A stretch of DNA of 64,000 nt from positions 1-64,000 of the forward strand of contig CAZDEY010000003.1 of NCBI GenBank assembly GCA_964504565.1, in the 5' to 3' direction. The DNA comes from Cesiribacter sp964504565. Its GTDB lineage: Bacteria; Bacteroidota; Bacteroidia; Cytophagales; Cyclobacteriaceae. Shown here piece by piece: positions 34,165 to 42,611 of this stretch (positions are counted from its first letter, which is position 1; each line of letters opens with the position of its first letter). The notes under the pieces are model-generated. The model was not told the DNA's origin. It did not search any database and saw only the letters and a program-made list of their open reading frames with translations. Both the position numbers and the translations under genes were made by a program.

Positions 34165-35256
34165 TTATCGCCTGAATTCTAACAATAAATCGGCTAGTCG
34201 TTCTACGTTCTCTTTTGAGTGTGCCGGGAAATTAGCAATTCGAATCTGATTTCCCTTATTATTTCCGTACCCAGTGCTTACAACAATGCCTTTTTCATCT
34301 AAAAACTTCAGCAAGGAAGGTTGATCACCGGGTTCTTCCAGTTCAGCCACAATAGTAGTTTTGCTGCGGCATTCTTTTTTAGTAACAAATGGGCGTAAGT
34401 AGTTGCAGTCTTCCAGAGCTTGGTAAATTATTGCGCTTTTTTGCTCGGTTTCCCGCTTAATTTGCTGAAAGCCCCGAGTATTCATATCTTCCAAAACCTG
34501 AGCCAACAGATAAATGGCTAGCATATTTGGTGTTTCCGGGGTCTGAAATTTCTCGGCAAACTCTGCCAGATTAGGTAGGCTATGGTAACTACCCACACTT
34601 AAGCCAGAGTCCAGCTTTTTCTGGCTTTTAAGTAAACAGCGTTCGCTAACTATCAATATTCCTAAGCCTGCCGGCAACCCTATACCTTTTTGTACTGAAA
34701 AGAATAAGGCATCAACCTTGGCAGGATCAAAATTGATGTAGGGTGCACTGGAAACCACGTCAACTGCCAGAAGCGTATCCGGAAAGGCTGAGTGAATACT
34801 ACCAATATCATCAACCGGTTGCATGGCCCCGGTACTGGTCTCATTGTGGGTAAGGGCTATAAGCTCACTGTTGTTGCTTAGAAGGATATCCTTAGGTTCG
34901 CAGCACAAACCTTGGCCGGCCTTAAATATTTGGGTTGAAAGGCCTAAGTCGTTGGCGGTATCGGCAAATTTTTGGCTAAAAGCTCCGTTCACCAAATGGC
35001 AACTTTCGCGAATTACGCAAGACTGAAGTATGCGTTCCCAAGCCTCGGTAGCCGAACCTAAAAAGAGTACGTGGTAGCTATCGGGCAGCCCAAAAAATTC
35101 CTTTAATAAGCCACTAACCTGGCGATATAAATTCTGGAACTCGCGGGAACGATGGCTGATGGAAGGAATTTGTTCTTGCAGGGCTCGTTTTACGTGTTGG
35201 TCTACCCCAAAATAAAGTTCAGAAGGTCCGGCGGTGAAAAAAGTTTTCCTCGGCAT
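34165..35256 (-). CDS. Class V PLP-dependent aminotransferase
   Basis: A 363-residue fold-type I aminotransferase, close to the phosphoserine/alanine-glyoxylate group. It starts MPRKTFFTAGPSELYFGV, with the SerC-like TAGP; LTHNETSTGAMQP, AVDVVSSAPY and FFSVQKGIGLPAG follow, the last containing the Schiff-base lysine. ATG at 35256 is preferred to TTG at 35313. The exact substrate is open: the N-terminus favours a phosphoserine aminotransferase, but the C-terminal half has drifted from SerC. It is single and divergent from the structured leader and lipoprotein gene at 35408-36497. Confidence 0.85.
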   Translation of the reverse strand: MPRKTFFTAGPSELYFGVDQHVKRALQEQIPSISHRSREFQNLYRQVSGLLKEFFGLPDSYHVLFLGSATEAWERILQSCVIRESCHLVNGAFSQKFADTANDLGLSTQIFKAGQGLCCEPKDILLSNNSELIALTHNETSTGAMQPVDDIGSIHSAFPDTLLAVDVVSSAPYINFDPAKVDALFFSVQKGIGLPAGLGILIVSERCLLKSQKKLDSGLSVGSYHSLPNLAEFAEKFQTPETPNMLAIYLLAQVLEDMNTRGFQQIKRETEQKSAIIYQALEDCNYLRPFVTKKECRSKTTIVAELEEPGDQPSLLKFLDEKGIVVSTGYGNNKGNQIRIANFPAHSKENVERLADLLLEFRR

Positions 35257-35394
35257 AGAAAATTTTGCAAAAATTAAGTCTGTAAAAGAAATACCTAGGT
35301 AGGCTGAAACCAAGCTTTTACCTAGCTTTAACCTTTTTTAGGCAGGAAGGTTAAATTTATGTAGCTGACAGGAATTATTTTAATCTAAGCTATG

Positions 35395-35402
35395 TAGTTT
35401 TG
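35395..35402 (+). promoter_or_regulatory. Candidate -7 element for the structured leader
   Basis: TAGTTTTG matches TAnnTTTG exactly. No clear TTTG -33 element lies 17-23 bases upstream. Transcription would start near 35408, about 230 bases before the next start codon. Confidence 0.45.
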
Positions 35403-35407
35403 CAGAC

Positions 35408-35639
35408 AGCAAATAAGACTTTAAAGAAAACCCGTACTGGCTTCCGTACGTTTTTCGAACCTAACAAGTATATATTTAACGGGTGAAGCCCCCGATGAAA
35501 CCAGGCCTCAACCCTGATGAATTTCAGGGTCCTTATTCTATAATAAGGTTAACAGTGGAAGGTTGAAACGACCGGGCAGCCCAAAACGTGTCTATCGGAG
35601 GTTCGATAAAACCCCAAAGGGAGTCGGTCGGGTATTTTT
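35408..35639 (+). ncRNA. Candidate structured leader RNA, unclassified
   Basis: This stretch has no open gene but many local pairings: ACCCGT/ACGGGT (35430-35435 with 35479-35484); hairpin 35511-35530 (7 perfect pairs, loop TGAATT); hairpin 35531-35548 (CCTTATT/AATAAGG, loop CTAT); outer helix CGACCG/CGGTCG (35569-35574 with 35625-35630) enclosing hairpin 35593-35608 (TATCG/CGATA). CGTAC/GTACG followed by five T (35433-35455) competes with the first helix, like an attenuator. I see none of the conserved blocks of tmRNA, RNase P RNA, SRP RNA or of the TPP, cobalamin or SAM switches. It runs straight into the lipoprotein start codon, so a cis-acting leader is more likely than an independent small RNA. 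Confidence 0.45.
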
Positions 35640-35650
35640 ATGCAATACCC
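35630..35650 (+). promoter_or_regulatory. Start-codon hairpin of the lipoprotein gene
   Basis: GGGTATT (35630-35636) pairs perfectly with AATACCC (35644-35650), placing the ATG at 35640-35642 in a 7-base loop. It shares G35630 with the outer helix of the leader, so the two may compete. Translation control is a reasonable inference. Confidence 0.5.
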
Positions 35651-36497
35651 AAAAATAATCTCTTTAGCCTTTCTTTTACTTAGTGCCTGCCGGTTTTCCG
35701 GCGAAAATGAGAACCCTGCTGCTCAAGACTCGACGGAAACCCCTTCCGAATATCTATACCAACTGCCTCAACTTACCAACTGGCCCGCCAGTCGCCCGCT
35801 GAACGAAAGCTTAGCTGAGGATGCCATGAGCAAATTGCTGCGCTACCAAGGTTTACAAGTACTGGTAGTACAAAATGGAAGTGCTATTTTGTGGTATGGG
35901 GTGGATGATACCTTGTGCCTAAAAGCTAACAATCCGATAATACTTAGCACGCTGGCAGCCCTAAGGTTTACCGCTGATGCCGATATTCCGGAATTACTAA
36001 AGGATAATTCATTACCAGATACCCAGCAATTAATTGACTACGCTGAATTTGAGGAGCAATATGCCAAGATTTTGCAAATGCCGGTTAGCTTATACGCTGA
36101 ACTCAATCTGTTTGAACCCTTGGCTATCGATACTTATTCGTGGAAAGACAGCTTATTTTGCAGTTCCTTGCCCGAATTTGCTAAACTAGCCAGAGTCTGG
36201 ACTAACGGCGGCAAATTTGCCGGGGAACAAATAGTATCGCGCGAAGGCTTAGAGCAAGAATGGAGCTATGTCTACCAGCCGGCTCACCACGGCAAGCAGT
36301 ACCACGGCTGGACGCTTTTCTATAACACCATAAAAGGCCGCCGACAGCCAGTTATGTTCTGGCAATCGGGCAGCCTTTACTTATATTTCTATCCGGAATT
36401 GGACGCTATGATTTTTATTGCCGCTCCCTCAGCTAACGCAGCTGATCTTTGGAAAATAGTTCAGGAGAATTTAGCAGCCAGTTTACTTCCGGGATAG
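35640..36497 (+). CDS. Degenerate beta-lactamase-fold lipoprotein
   Basis: A 285-residue lipoprotein (lipobox LLSAC, Cys17). The C-terminal half looks like a class C beta-lactamase/serine hydrolase: LARVWTNGGKFAGEQIVS, then GWTLFYNT, FWQSGSLYLYFYPELDAMIFIAAP, where relatives have the KTG-like strand. The N-terminal half keeps GLQVLVVQNGSAILWYG, which resembles the strand before the active site, but the SxxK serine-lysine motif that should follow is absent (KANNPIILSTL). No YxN motif is evident either. It is therefore probably a binding protein rather than a hydrolase. It stands alone behind a structured leader and converges on gdhA. Confidence 0.7.
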   Translation: MQYPKIISLAFLLLSACRFSGENENPAAQDSTETPSEYLYQLPQLTNWPASRPLNESLAEDAMSKLLRYQGLQVLVVQNGSAILWYGVDDTLCLKANNPIILSTLAALRFTADADIPELLKDNSLPDTQQLIDYAEFEEQYAKILQMPVSLYAELNLFEPLAIDTYSWKDSLFCSSLPEFAKLARVWTNGGKFAGEQIVSREGLEQEWSYVYQPAHHGKQYHGWTLFYNTIKGRRQPVMFWQSGSLYLYFYPELDAMIFIAAPSANAADLWKIVQENLAASLLPG

Positions 36498-36499
36498 TT

Positions 36500-37927
36500 T
36501 TAAGGAAAAATTCCTAACTCAATATACGTTGCCGTAATTCTATCTAAGGCTAGCACAAATGCGGCGGTCCGCAGGTTAGGGAGTTTTTGGGTTTTCAGGG
36601 TTTCGTGTATCGCCTGATAGGCATTCACCATGCCATCCTCCAAACCACTGAGGGCTAAATCGCGCTCGCTGGCTCCTTTAACTAAAGTTTTTTTTACCTC
36701 GGCACTTAGCGAGTGGCCACTGGCTTGCTCTATGGCTTCCACCATACGCTGGTTGTTCATCATATCGTAGCGACGGTCCAGACGACCGAAACTTACCCGG
36801 CTCAGGTTTTTTAGCCATTCAAAATAACTTACAGTAACCCCTCCGGCGTTAAGATACATATCCGGCACTACTAACACGCCGCGTTGGGTAAGTATATCTT
36901 CGGCCTCAGCGGTTACCGGGCCGTTAGCGCCTTCACCAATAATTTTAGCCTTAATGCGCGGTGCATTTTCGGCAGTTATCTGGCCTTCCAGAGCGGCCGG
37001 AACTAGTATGTCGCAATCATACTCCAGCATTTCGGCTGAGTTAGGTACGTTGGAGCCTCCTGCGAAATTGAGAATGCTGCCTCCATCACGACGGTGTTGG
37101 TAAACTTCGGCTACGTCTAACCCATTTTCATTATATATTCCGCCTTCGTATTCGGCTATACCAATAATTATTGCCCCCTGTTCGGCTAGATATTTAGCAC
37201 TGTGGTAGCCAACATTGCCCAGACCCTGAACAATTACCCGCTTACCACTTAGCCCGGCCGATAAGCCCAGGGCTTTCATATCTTCGGTAGATTCACAAGC
37301 CTCTCGCAGGCCAAAGGTTACACCCAAACCCGTTGCCTCAGTACGGCCGTCAATACCACTTTGGGTAAGGGGTTTGCCCGTTACACAGCCGGCCGCATTA
37401 ATTGCCTCTGGGTAAAATTCGCGGTAGGTACTGTAAATCCAGGCCATTTCGCGGGGCCCAGTACCATAGTCAGGAGCCGGAACATCTAGAGCTGGGCCAA
37501 TAAAATTTTTCTTAATCAGCTCCATAGTATAGCGGCGGGTTACCTTTTCTATGGTTTCAGCGCTATGTTTTTTGGTATCAATTCTAATTCCGCCCTTGCC
37601 ACCGCCAAAGGGTACATTTAGTACGGCACACTTATAAGTCATTAATGCGGCCAAGGCCTGCACCTCGTCCTCATTCACCGTCATGGCGTAGCGAATACCG
37701 CCCTTAGTAGGCAGTTTGTGGTGGGAGTGCTGCACCCGGTAGCCTTCAAAAACTTCGTAGGTGCCGTCCTCCATACGGATTGGGAAGTTGAATTTATAAA
37801 TGCTGTTGCACTGCTTAATCTGGTTAATGAGCCCGGCTGGGTATTTAGTGTAGCGGGCTGCATTGTCCACAAAATTACAGACATCGCCAAAAAAGCTATG
37901 GTTAGCCAGTTTACTGTTATTCGCCAT
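36500..37927 (-). CDS. gdhA: Glu/Leu/Phe/Val family dehydrogenase
   Basis: A 475-residue NAD(P)-dependent amino-acid dehydrogenase, most likely glutamate dehydrogenase. The signature VPFGGGKGGIRID holds the catalytic lysine, preceded by LPTKGGIRYA; PAPDYGTGPREMAW and the Rossmann GLGNVGYHSAKYL follow, with GEGANGPVT and GGVTVSYFEW. ATG at 37927 is chosen; the extension to 37993 is not supported. The enzyme links 2-oxoglutarate and ammonia to glutamate, next to the glutamine-tRNA ligase gene and not far from isocitrate dehydrogenase. Cofactor preference is not certain. Confidence 0.95.
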   Translation of the reverse strand: MANNSKLANHSFFGDVCNFVDNAARYTKYPAGLINQIKQCNSIYKFNFPIRMEDGTYEVFEGYRVQHSHHKLPTKGGIRYAMTVNEDEVQALAALMTYKCAVLNVPFGGGKGGIRIDTKKHSAETIEKVTRRYTMELIKKNFIGPALDVPAPDYGTGPREMAWIYSTYREFYPEAINAAGCVTGKPLTQSGIDGRTEATGLGVTFGLREACESTEDMKALGLSAGLSGKRVIVQGLGNVGYHSAKYLAEQGAIIIGIAEYEGGIYNENGLDVAEVYQHRRDGGSILNFAGGSNVPNSAEMLEYDCDILVPAALEGQITAENAPRIKAKIIGEGANGPVTAEAEDILTQRGVLVVPDMYLNAGGVTVSYFEWLKNLSRVSFGRLDRRYDMMNNQRMVEAIEQASGHSLSAEVKKTLVKGASERDLALSGLEDGMVNAYQAIHETLKTQKLPNLRTAAFVLALDRITATYIELGIFP

Positions 37928-37985
37928 AATTTTAGTTGTTACGCTAAGTTTAAGCGAATAAGGGCCGTATATGTTTGGCAAAATC

Positions 37986-38018
37986 AGACCCATAAGGTTT
38001 TAGAAACCTTATGGGTCT
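37986..38018. terminator. 15-base perfect hairpin between glnS and gdhA
   Basis: Arms 37986-38000 and 38004-38018 are perfectly complementary with a 3-base loop; the outer parts read AGACCCATAAGG. It lies 8 bases after the glnS stop codon. The T-tail on the minus strand is short (GATTTTG), so efficiency is uncertain, and the element may be a dispersed palindromic repeat. Confidence 0.6.
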
Positions 38019-38025
38019 TTAAAAA

Positions 38026-40053
38026 TCAGGAGATAGCCCGGGCGGCTTCTGCCAATGCTTCGTTCGGATCCTGTAAGCCGGATTCTATAAATTCATTAAT
38101 TTCCGAATCGCGAACTAGGCCTTTGTTAATTAATACCCCCAGAGCCAGCATTACCCCAATGCGGGTTCCTACTTTCTTGGCTGAAGTATTAAATAACGGC
38201 TGTAGATCCTCGTAGGTAACCGATTCGGCCAGGTTCATAATACTGGCTTTGGCCGTTTCCAGTTTTTCGCCGGAAAGGTTGGTATATTTCTTACTTATTT
38301 TCTGGATTTCGCTAATTGCCGAACGCTGTGGCTGACCTTGCTGTTTGTTGGCAGCAGTTTTAGGTTGGGCCGGCTGGCTTTGTTGTTGCGCCCAGGTATC
38401 GCGCAGGCCTACTGTTTTATTGAAAATCAGTTTTTCTGCCTGGCTATCTTTATCTAGGGTAAAATAGCCTAACCGCTGAAATTGAAATTTATCATCCAAT
38501 TTAGCTTTCTTTAGGTACGGTTCTAAATAGGCTTTTTCTACAAGCTTTAACGAGTCCGGATTAATAAATTCCATGAAATCTTTATCGGCGTGGCTATCCG
38601 GGGCTTCATCCAGAAAAAGGCGGTCGTACTCGCGCACTTCGGCCGTAATAGCGTGCTTAACGGAAACCCAGTGTAGGGTACCTTTAACCTTACGCATACT
38701 AGCTTCAGTGCCGCTGCCCGACTTAGACTCCAGATCGGCTGTAGCGTGAATTTCTACTACGTTGCCCTTGGCATCTTTAATAGCCTTTTCGCCTTTAATA
38801 ATATAGGCATTTTTTAAGCGAACCTCCTCGCCAATTGTCAGGCGGAAGAATTTTTTGCCGGCATCCTCTTTAAAATCTTCCCGCTCAATATAAAGCTCCC
38901 GACTAAAAGGCACCTCGTGCACTCCGCTATTAATATCCTCCGGATTGTTTTCGGCTGTAAGCATTTCCGCTTTGCCTACCGGGTAGTTAGTAATTACCAG
39001 CTTTACCGGATCGAGGACTGCCATAACGCGGGTAGCAGTTTTATTCAGGTCTTCGCGTATGCAAAATTCTAAAAGAGAAACATCAGTAATACTATCTCTC
39101 TTGGTAATACCGGAAACCTCACTAAATTTTCGGATTGATTCCGGAGTATAACCCCGGCGGCGTAAACCGGAAATGGTAGGCATACGCGGATCATCCCAAC
39201 CGGCTACAGTTTTAGTCTGTACTAATTGTAATAATTTGCGCTTGCTCATAACCGTATAGTTTAGATTACGGCGGGCAAATTCGCGCTGTTTGGGTCGGGT
39301 ACCTCCGGTATAAATTTGGTCCAAAAACCAATCGTATAACTCGCGGTGAGGTTTAAACTCCAGCGTACATAGCGAGTGGGAAATACTTTCCACGTAGTCC
39401 GATTCACCGTGTGCCCAATCGTACATAGGGTAAATTTTCCAATCGTTACCAGTACGGTGGTGAGCTTTATCAATAATACGATAGAGTAGGGGGTCGCGCA
39501 TTAGCATATTGGGCGAGGCCATATCTATTTTAGCGCGCAGTGTATAACTGCCCGGTGCAAATTCCCCGTTTTTCATGCGCTTAAACAAATCCAAGTTTTC
39601 TTCAACGGAACGCTTGCGGTGGGGGCTGGCCGTACCCGGCGTGGTAGGGGTGCCTTTTTGTTCTGCCATAGCTTCGGCACTCTGCTCATCTACATACGCT
39701 TTACCTTCTAGTATAAGTTGTACCGCCCAATCGTATAATTGCTGAAAGTAGTCGGATGAGTAACATTCATGCGCCCATTTGAAGCCCAGCCACTCAATAT
39801 CGTATTTAATGGCATCTACGTACTCCTGTTCCTCCTTGCTGGGGTTGGTATCATCAAAACGCAGATTTACCGGTGCTCCGTAGCGCTGGCCCAGGCCAAA
39901 GTTTAGGCAAATAGAGGCCGCATGCCCAATATGCAGGTAGCCGTTAGGTTCAGGAGGAAACCGGAATCGAAGCTTATCTTTAGAAAAACCTGCCTTCAGG
40001 TCTTCTTCAATGAGTTGTTCTATAAAGTTGAGCGAATCTTTCTCTTCGGCCAT
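38026..40053 (-). CDS. glnS: Glutaminyl-tRNA synthetase with C-terminal extension
   Basis: A 675-residue class I enzyme attaching Gln to tRNA-Gln. PPEPNGYLHIGHAAS holds the HIGH motif; VMSKRKL is the KMSKS equivalent; DWAHGESDYVESISHS and the anticodon-binding beta-barrels follow, ending at FNKTVGLRDTWAQ (about residue 556), which matches the E. coli end (554 residues in total). Residues 557-675 are extra: a Gln/Pro linker, then about 95 helical residues (SEIQKISKKYTNL, SAKKVGTRIGVMLALGVL). It does not look like the YqeY-type tail known from Deinococcus. A candidate -7 element is at 40073-40080. Confidence 0.95.
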   Translation of the reverse strand: MAEEKDSLNFIEQLIEEDLKAGFSKDKLRFRFPPEPNGYLHIGHAASICLNFGLGQRYGAPVNLRFDDTNPSKEEQEYVDAIKYDIEWLGFKWAHECYSSDYFQQLYDWAVQLILEGKAYVDEQSAEAMAEQKGTPTTPGTASPHRKRSVEENLDLFKRMKNGEFAPGSYTLRAKIDMASPNMLMRDPLLYRIIDKAHHRTGNDWKIYPMYDWAHGESDYVESISHSLCTLEFKPHRELYDWFLDQIYTGGTRPKQREFARRNLNYTVMSKRKLLQLVQTKTVAGWDDPRMPTISGLRRRGYTPESIRKFSEVSGITKRDSITDVSLLEFCIREDLNKTATRVMAVLDPVKLVITNYPVGKAEMLTAENNPEDINSGVHEVPFSRELYIEREDFKEDAGKKFFRLTIGEEVRLKNAYIIKGEKAIKDAKGNVVEIHATADLESKSGSGTEASMRKVKGTLHWVSVKHAITAEVREYDRLFLDEAPDSHADKDFMEFINPDSLKLVEKAYLEPYLKKAKLDDKFQFQRLGYFTLDKDSQAEKLIFNKTVGLRDTWAQQQSQPAQPKTAANKQQGQPQRSAISEIQKISKKYTNLSGEKLETAKASIMNLAESVTYEDLQPLFNTSAKKVGTRIGVMLALGVLINKGLVRDSEINEFIESGLQDPNEALAEAARAIS

Positions 40054-40072
40054 AGTTGCTAGGTTTGAAAGG

Positions 40073-40080
40073 CAAAATTA
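40073..40080 (-). promoter_or_regulatory. Candidate -7 element of glnS
   Basis: The complement reads TAATTTTG, an exact TAnnTTTG, 19 bases before the glnS start. No clear -33 TTTG is seen. Confidence 0.4.
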
Positions 40081-40187
40081 AGGGATTGATTATAATTAAC
40101 CAGAAATTAAAAATTTGAATTGCGGCCAATTAGGGTAGATTGAATGACACGCCAGATTTCTTGCAATTAAGTACCTTGGCATAAGCA

Positions 40188-41081
40188 TCAAGAATGCTGG
40201 TGTCCGGCTTTTTCCCACCATTTGGCAATTAATGCCTCTTTGTTCTGCCTAATGTATTGAAGAAATGCCTTGGCAATAGGTGTAAGGGGGCGGTTGGGCA
40301 ACCATATGAGTCGCCAGGAAGTGACAATTGGTAAGCCTTTAGATTTAATAATGAATAATTCTCCACTAGCAAGCTCATGTTTTATACCAATAAGGGGAAG
40401 CAGAGAATAACCTAAGCCGGCTATTACGCCCTGCTTTACTACCTCATTAGAGATTAATTCAATTCGCCTCCGATTAGGTTTAGGACCCAAATATTCATCC
40501 ATAGCTTTGCGGGTAGCTGAGCCTTCTTCCCTAAATAGATAAGGTCGGCTATCGTTTAGTTGAGGTTGGTTGCTAACCAAGTATAAGCGGTTCTCCAATA
40601 ACAGTTCGCTGTTAATCTCTAAGCCTTCCGGTATGGTTGAAACCAAGGCAAAATCAATGGTATGCAACTTTAAACTTTCAATAACCTGCGATTTGTTGGT
40701 TACGTCCAGCGTTAGGTCTATACCACTATGTTCATTTATAAAGCCAGCTACAAAATACGGTATAACGTATTTGCCGGTAGAGGCCGAAGCAATGCGTAGC
40801 TGCCCGGTTAAAAGCCCTTCGTATTCTTTGGTTTTATACTGTATTGAGTCAGAAGTGCTTAAAACATCTTCCGCCAGGGCGGCAATTTCCCGACCAAAAT
40901 CAGTTATCCGCACCCTTCGGCCTACAATTTCAGTTAAGGGTATCCTAAACTGTTGCTGAAAGGCTTTTAATTGAATAGATAAAGCCGGTTGAGTCATATG
41001 AAGGGCGTTAGCGGCTCGGGTAATGCTTTGTCGTCTAGCCACTTCAGCAAATATGCGTAACTGATGAAGGGTATAGTTCAT
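40188..41081 (-). CDS. LysR-type transcriptional regulator
   Basis: A 297-residue regulator. Winged helix at 1-60 (LRIFAEVARRQSITRAANALHMTQPALSIQLKAF in parts), then a periplasmic-binding-like sensor domain (about 90-290) with LRIASASTGKYVIPYFVAGF and VIAGLGYSLLPLIGI. The overall form is near CbbR/CysB-type members that sense small metabolites. It is divergent from isocitrate dehydrogenase across 91 bases and near a bicarbonate transporter, so control of carbon metabolism genes is likely. The effector is unknown. A -7 element at 41106-41113 precedes it. Confidence 0.93.
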   Translation of the reverse strand: MNYTLHQLRIFAEVARRQSITRAANALHMTQPALSIQLKAFQQQFRIPLTEIVGRRVRITDFGREIAALAEDVLSTSDSIQYKTKEYEGLLTGQLRIASASTGKYVIPYFVAGFINEHSGIDLTLDVTNKSQVIESLKLHTIDFALVSTIPEGLEINSELLLENRLYLVSNQPQLNDSRPYLFREEGSATRKAMDEYLGPKPNRRRIELISNEVVKQGVIAGLGYSLLPLIGIKHELASGELFIIKSKGLPIVTSWRLIWLPNRPLTPIAKAFLQYIRQNKEALIAKWWEKAGHQHS

Positions 41082-41105
41082 AAGTTTTCCTTATAATCAA
41101 TATAA

Positions 41106-41113
41106 CAAATATA
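41106..41113 (-). promoter_or_regulatory. Candidate -7 element of the LysR gene
   Basis: Complement reads TATATTTG, an exact TAnnTTTG, 25 bases before the LysR start. It lies in the A/T-rich divergent region, where LysR-type boxes would be expected; the stretch 41091-41114 contains TTATAA and ATATAA arms. Confidence 0.45.
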
Positions 41114-41172
41114 AATAAGAATTTATGGACTAACTGTGCTTTCTTTGCGTAACTTAATTAAAAGAACTCACA

Positions 41173-42611
41173 ATGAAGAAAGTTACTATAGCCCACGGCG
41201 ATGGCATAGGGCCGGAAATTACCCAAGCTACCCTCCAAATTTTAAAGGCTGCGCAAGTACCGGTGGAGTTTGACGAGATTCAAGTAGGAGAGAAGGTGTA
41301 CCTGAGTGGTAATACTAGTGGAATTACTAAAGATGCTTGGCAGAGCATTCGCGAAAATAAGGTGTTTTTAAAAGCACCTATAACCACACCCCAGGGTGGT
41401 GGCTATAAAAGCCTTAATGTAACCCTGCGCAAAACCTTAGGCTTGTACGCCAATGTGCGCCCGTGCAAAAGTTTTCACCCTTTTGTACAAACCAAGCACC
41501 CCGAGTTGGATGTAGTTATAATTCGCGAAAATGAGGAGGATTTATACGCCGGTATAGAGCACCAGCAAACCGATGAGGTAGTGCAGTGCCTNNNNNNNNN
41601 NTTATAACCCGCCCTGGCTGTGAAAAAATTGTCCGCTACGCTTTTGAGTACGCCAAACTTTACAATCGTAAAAAGGTAAGCTGCTTTATTAAGGATAACA
41701 TTATGAAGCTTACCGACGGTCTGTTTCATAAGGTTTTTAAAGAGATTGCCGCCGAGTATCCCGATATTAAAAGTGATAGTTGGATAGTAGATATTGGCAC
41801 AGCCCGCCTGGCCGATACGCCGGAAATATTTGATGTGGTGGTATTACCAAATCTATACGGCGACATAGTATCGGATATTACCGCCCAGCTATCGGGTTCC
41901 GTAGGTTTGGCTGGTTCAGCCAACATTGGCACCGGCGTGGCTATGTTTGAGGCCGTTCATGGTTCGGCTCCGGATATTGCCGGTAAGGATTTAGCTAACC
42001 CCAGCGGATTTCTTAGAGGGGCTATTATGATGCTAAATCATATAGGGCTACAGAGTTACTCCGAAACCATTAAAAATGCCTGGCTGTGTACCATGGAAGA
42101 CGGCATTCACACTGCCGATTTGTACCGCGAAGGTTTCAGCAAAGAACGAGTAGGCACGCAAGCCTTTGCCGAGGCTGTAATACAACGCTTAGGCCAAAAA
42201 CCTAAAACGCTGGCAGAAGCCTCCTATGCCAAAGATATGATATTGTCGCCCAAACCGTACGAACGCAAACCGGCTGCTCGCAAAACCCTGAAAGGAATTG
42301 ATGTATTCATTGACTGGAAGGGCCAGGAGGCAGACCAATTAGCGGAGCAACTTGAAACCTTAAGTAAGGATTTTAAACTGACCATGATAACCAACCGCGG
42401 GGTAAAGGTTTGGCCAGAAGGCTTTGAAGAAACATTCTGTACTGACCACTGGCGGTGCCGTTTTGAGGCTCCTTACAATACTGAAGGTAGCGCCGCAGCT
42501 ATTCCCCAACTTTTGAGCAAGGCCATAGAAGCCAATTTAGAAGTTATTAAAACTGAAAACCTGTACGAATTTGACGGACAGAGGGGCTATTCGTTAGGGC
42601 AAGGCCAGTAA
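41173..42611 (+). CDS. icd: NADP-dependent isocitrate dehydrogenase (split by assembly gap)
   Basis: About 478 residues of a long-form homodimeric isocitrate dehydrogenase with an extra C-terminal domain, as in Thermus and Rickettsia relatives. AHGDGIGPEIT opens the protein; TTPQGGGYKSLNVTLRK and IIRENEEDLYAGIEH bind substrate; KDNIMKLTDGLF, NLYGDIVSDI and FEAVHGSAPDIAGK complete the active site. Ten N at 41592-41601 break the frame between EVVQCL and ITRPGC; the missing length should be 2 modulo 3 to restore it (relatives suggest two residues, five bases). The break is an assembly artefact, not a pseudogene. It overlaps the next start by one base (TAATG). Confidence 0.94.
41592..41601. other. 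Assembly gap of 10 N inside icd
   Basis: Placeholder run. Flanking protein sequence joins smoothly only if the true gap differs from 10 bases. Confidence 0.99.

Noticed and set aside
35408..35639. tmRNA, RNase P RNA or SRP RNA in the structured leader
   Set aside because: None of the conserved blocks of these RNAs (tag codons, GAGGAAAGTCC, GGAAGGAAGCAGC) is present, and the stretch ends at a start codon.
41173..42611. icd as a pseudogene
   Set aside because: The frame break coincides exactly with a run of N, and both parts are otherwise intact.
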